The position numbers were made by a program, and so were the translations under genes. Of a stretch of DNA of 6,708 bases, positions 5,023-6,708 are shown piece by piece; within the stretch, counting starts at the first letter, position 1; each line of letters begins with the position of its first letter. Under the pieces are notes generated by a model, which ran no database searches, was not told where the DNA came from, and was given only the letters and a program-made list of their open reading frames with translations. This DNA is from Persephonella sp. (GTDB taxonomy: Bacteria > Aquificota > Aquificia > Aquificales > Hydrogenothermaceae), in NCBI GenBank assembly GCA_027081375.1, contig JALWKR010000070.1:1-6708 (forward strand). The letters are read 5' to 3'.

Positions 5023-5745
5023 TTATCTAATAACTTTCCCAATCCTGTTAAATCTAATACCAGGATGTTTTGTATCTATTGAGAAGTATATTACAAAAGC
5101 AAGACCGATTATGTAATCATCAGGAACAAATCCCCAAAATCTGCTGTCTCTAGAGTTATCTCTGTTATCTCCTAGAACAAAGTAATGTCCTTTTGGAACT
5201 TCTACAGGACCAAAGTTTTTTCCTTCTCCGTCAAAAATTTCCATAATTGTATAGCTGTAAACAGAACCGTCTTTCCTAGGGATATACTCTATATACTTGG
5301 TAGCCTGATAGTTTTCCTCGTGGTAAAAACCAATTTTTTCTCTTTTTAATGGTGTACCGTTAACATAGACAATATCATTTTTTACTTCTACAATATCTCC
5401 AGGAAGTCCAATAATTCTTTTTATAAAATCTATCTTAGGATTTTCTGGATATTTAAAAACAATAACATCTCCTCTTTTAGGTTTTGTTATCCTGTTTTTA
5501 TATCTATAAAAATCAATATTCGTAAAAGGTATACCTATAGACCAGTCACCATAAACAAGCTTGTTAACAAGTATAAAATCACCTACAAGTAAAGTTGGTT
5601 TCATAGAGCCTGAAGGTATATTAAAAGCCTGTGCAAAAAATATTCTTATAAAAGAAACAACTACAACGATAAATAGAACTGTTTTAAAAAAATCTTTTAG
5701 AGTTTTTTTATCTAACGTTTCCTTGTTTTCTTTTTTTTCTTCCAT
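5023..5745 (-). CDS. lepB: Signal peptidase I
   Basis: This membrane-anchored serine protease cuts signal peptides from exported proteins. The 240 residues start with a charged cytoplasmic tail (1-21), then one transmembrane helix at about 22-38 (TVLFIVVVVSFIRIFF). The catalytic domain faces the periplasm. Box B is NIPSGSMKPTL with the nucleophile Ser47, and box D is DFIKRIIGLPGD with the general base Lys109. Box E is GDNRDNSRDSRFWG (192-205). Box C-like PKRGDVIVFKYP lies at 89-100. Both catalytic residues are present, and the length fits Gram-negative enzymes with a single membrane anchor. It begins 12 bases after purE, with AGAGAGG before the ATG, so it shares the purE transcript. No terminator is visible in the AT-rich 71 bases before pyrC. 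Seeing lepB beside nucleotide synthesis genes suggests packing of housekeeping genes rather than a shared pathway. Confidence 0.97.
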   Translation of the reverse strand: MEEKKENKETLDKKTLKDFFKTVLFIVVVVSFIRIFFAQAFNIPSGSMKPTLLVGDFILVNKLVYGDWSIGIPFTNIDFYRYKNRITKPKRGDVIVFKYPENPKIDFIKRIIGLPGDIVEVKNDIVYVNGTPLKREKIGFYHEENYQATKYIEYIPRKDGSVYSYTIMEIFDGEGKNFGPVEVPKGHYFVLGDNRDNSRDSRFWGFVPDDYIIGLAFVIYFSIDTKHPGIRFNRIGKVIR

Positions 5746-5757
5746 TTATCCTCTCTC

Positions 5758-6258
5758 TTAGGGGTTATAGCTGTATGCTTTTGCTTCTTCATTTGCTTTA
5801 AGAACTTTTTCTTTCATCTCTTCTTTATAAGCTTTTAGTTTTTCCCTTAATTCAGGATATCCTATAGAAAGTATCTGAGCTGCTAAAACTGCTGCATTTG
5901 TTGCTCCTGCTTTTCCTGTTGTTACAGTTGCTACAGGAACTCCAGGAGGCATTTGAACTGTGGAAAGGAGAGAATCTAACCCTTTAAAAGAGGAGTTGTC
6001 TACAGGAATTCCTATTACAGGAATTGTAACCTTTCCTGCTATTGTTCCTGCAAGATGAGCAGCAAATCCTGCGGCAGCTATTATAACTCCATAGTTTTCA
6101 TCTGCAGTTTTACAAACCTCAGCTACTTCATCAGGGGTTCTGTGAGCTGAAAGAATATATACATCAAAAGGTATTTCAAACTTTTTTAGAGTATCAAAAC
6201 ATCCTTGCATAAGCTCAAGGTCAGATTTACTTCCCATAAAAACAGCAACTTTTTTCAT
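5758..6258 (-). CDS. purE: N5-carboxyaminoimidazole ribonucleotide mutase
   Basis: PurE moves the carboxyl group of N5-CAIR to carbon 4 to give CAIR in de novo purine synthesis; its partner PurK is not in the window. The 166 residues are the normal single-domain length for a homo-octameric PurE. Motifs seen are VFMGSKSDLELM (Ser10, Ser12, Asp13, phosphate and substrate binding), LSAHRTPDE with catalytic His39 and Arg40, and AGFAAHLAG at 63-71. GLDSLLSTVQMPPGVPVATV and GATNAAVLAAQIL follow. The usual AAHLPG reads AAHLAG here (Ala70). The C-terminal tail from about 140 is helical and Lys/Glu-rich. The start is supported by AGGAGG (6264-6269) five bases before the ATG. It is the first gene after the gatB terminator, with its own likely promoter, and lepB follows by 12 bases. 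Confidence 0.96.
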   Translation of the reverse strand: MKKVAVFMGSKSDLELMQGCFDTLKKFEIPFDVYILSAHRTPDEVAEVCKTADENYGVIIAAAGFAAHLAGTIAGKVTIPVIGIPVDNSSFKGLDSLLSTVQMPPGVPVATVTTGKAGATNAAVLAAQILSIGYPELREKLKAYKEEMKEKVLKANEEAKAYSYNP

Positions 6259-6279
6259 CCTATCCTCCTATTATTTAGG

Positions 6280-6308
6280 ATTTTATTAAACTAAATGTGA
6301 AATTTTAA
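6280..6308 (-). promoter_or_regulatory. Likely sigma-70-type promoter of purE-lepB
   Basis: On the minus strand TTAAAA (6303-6308) and TAAAAT (6280-6285) are separated by exactly 17 bases. They lie between the gatB terminator and the purE ribosome-binding site. A start near 6273 gives a short leader of about 15 bases, leaving no room for a purine riboswitch. Hexamer matches are 4/6 and 5/6 in an AT-rich context. Confidence 0.45.
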
Positions 6309-6309
6309 G

Positions 6310-6336
6310 AAAAAAGATAAGGGAAAATCCCTTATC
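6310..6336 (-). terminator. Intrinsic terminator of gatB
   Basis: On the minus strand GATAAGGG (6329-6336) pairs with CCCTTATC (6316-6323), eight pairs plus one inner A-T, followed at once by six T (6310-6315). The gatB stop codon (6332-6334) lies inside the 5' arm of the stem. It is the clearest Rho-independent terminator in the window. Confidence 0.88.
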
Positions 6337-6708
6337 CGTTTAAAAGTTCCTGAAGAATTTTGTTTACAAGTTTTGGATTTGCTTTTCCTTTTGTTGCTTT
6401 CATTACCTGACCTACGAAGAATCCCATAAGTTTCTGGTTTCCTGCTTTGAATTTTTCAACCTCTGCAGGATGGTTTGCTAAGACTTCTTCAACAATTTTT
6501 CTTATCTCTCCTTCATCTGAAACCTGTTTTAAACCTTTTTCTTCAACAATCTGTTTAGGAGATTTTGATGTTTTAAATACTTCTTCAAAAACCTCTTTTG
6601 CTATTTTTGTTGAGATTGTTCCGCTGTCTATAAGCTCAACAAGTTCTGCTATGTGCTCAGGTTTTACAGGGCTTTCTGTTATATCTATTCCAGCTTCATT
6701 TAGTTTTC
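6332..6708 (-). CDS. gatB: Aspartyl/glutamyl-tRNA amidotransferase subunit B, C-terminal part; 5' end outside window
   Basis: The minus-strand frame is open to the window edge and encodes the last 124 residues plus stop. It matches the GatB/YqeY helical domain. The segment starting KLNEAGIDITESPVKPEHIAE is followed by the ELVELIDSGTISTKIAKEVF region. The conserved end LMGFFVGQVMKATKGKANP then leads into LVNKILQELLNG. GatB is the kinase and transamidase subunit of GatCAB, which converts Glu-tRNA(Gln) or Asp-tRNA(Asn) to the amide forms in the cytoplasm. The C-terminal domain contacts the tRNA. The catalytic cradle domain lies outside the window. The stop codon lies inside the terminator hairpin, so the gene ends its transcript and is separate from purE, 73 bases downstream. 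Confidence 0.95.
   Translation of the reverse strand, partial: KLNEAGIDITESPVKPEHIAELVELIDSGTISTKIAKEVFEEVFKTSKSPKQIVEEKGLKQVSDEGEIRKIVEEVLANHPAEVEKFKAGNQKLMGFFVGQVMKATKGKANPKLVNKILQELLNG

Noticed and set aside
5561..5761. Plus-strand open frame opposite the lepB N-terminus
   Set aside because: It is antisense to the catalytic serine and membrane-anchor coding region and has no family features.
1..6708. CRISPR array, rRNA or tRNA genes
   Set aside because: No regularly spaced repeats, no rRNA-like conserved stretches and no cloverleaf candidates were seen on either strand.

Overview
This window reads as a bacterial chromosome segment, AT-rich (roughly one third G+C by eye) and densely coding. 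Arginine is mostly AGA and isoleucine often ATA, and charged residues (Lys, Glu) are abundant. The dihydroorotase aligns position for position with my recollection of the Aquifex aeolicus enzyme. A thermophilic member of the Aquificota, probably of the Hydrogenothermaceae type (Sulfurihydrogenibium or Persephonella-like), fits best. That assignment is inference from composition and remembered protein families, not from a search.

Layout: two convergent gene blocks meet at about position 3303-3323. The plus-strand block (1-3308) holds the 3' end of mutS2 (KOW-like and Smr domains), an unrecognised all-helical 433-residue protein, a Bcp-type peroxiredoxin translated 12 bases after it, a structured non-coding leader, and an Rpn-family PD-(D/E)XK nuclease gene. 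The minus-strand block (3323-6708, read right to left) holds the 3' end of gatB, a strong terminator, purE, lepB, pyrC (GTG start) and a MIP18/DUF59-family protein. The blocks share a perfectly palindromic bidirectional terminator that overlaps the end of the nuclease gene.

How the genes work together: most are housekeeping genes, namely tRNA-dependent amidation (gatB), de novo purine and pyrimidine synthesis (purE, pyrC), protein export (lepB), peroxide defence (bcp), iron-sulfur maturation (DUF59) and DNA processing (mutS2). Tight pairs with 12-base gaps are purE-lepB, pyrC-DUF59 and unknown-bcp.

The unusual part is 2364-3308. The Rpn nuclease gene uses Leu TTG far more than the 433-residue neighbour, is preceded by a leader with two mutually exclusive 9-bp stems, and contains an in-frame ATG at 3111 behind a near-perfect Shine-Dalgarno sequence. 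That internal start would release the C-terminal 65 residues as a separate small protein. This matches the layout described for E. coli Rpn toxins, whose intragenic C-terminal product blocks the nuclease, and it is the best candidate here for an undescribed defence-type system. No stretch longer than 300 bases lacks a gene.
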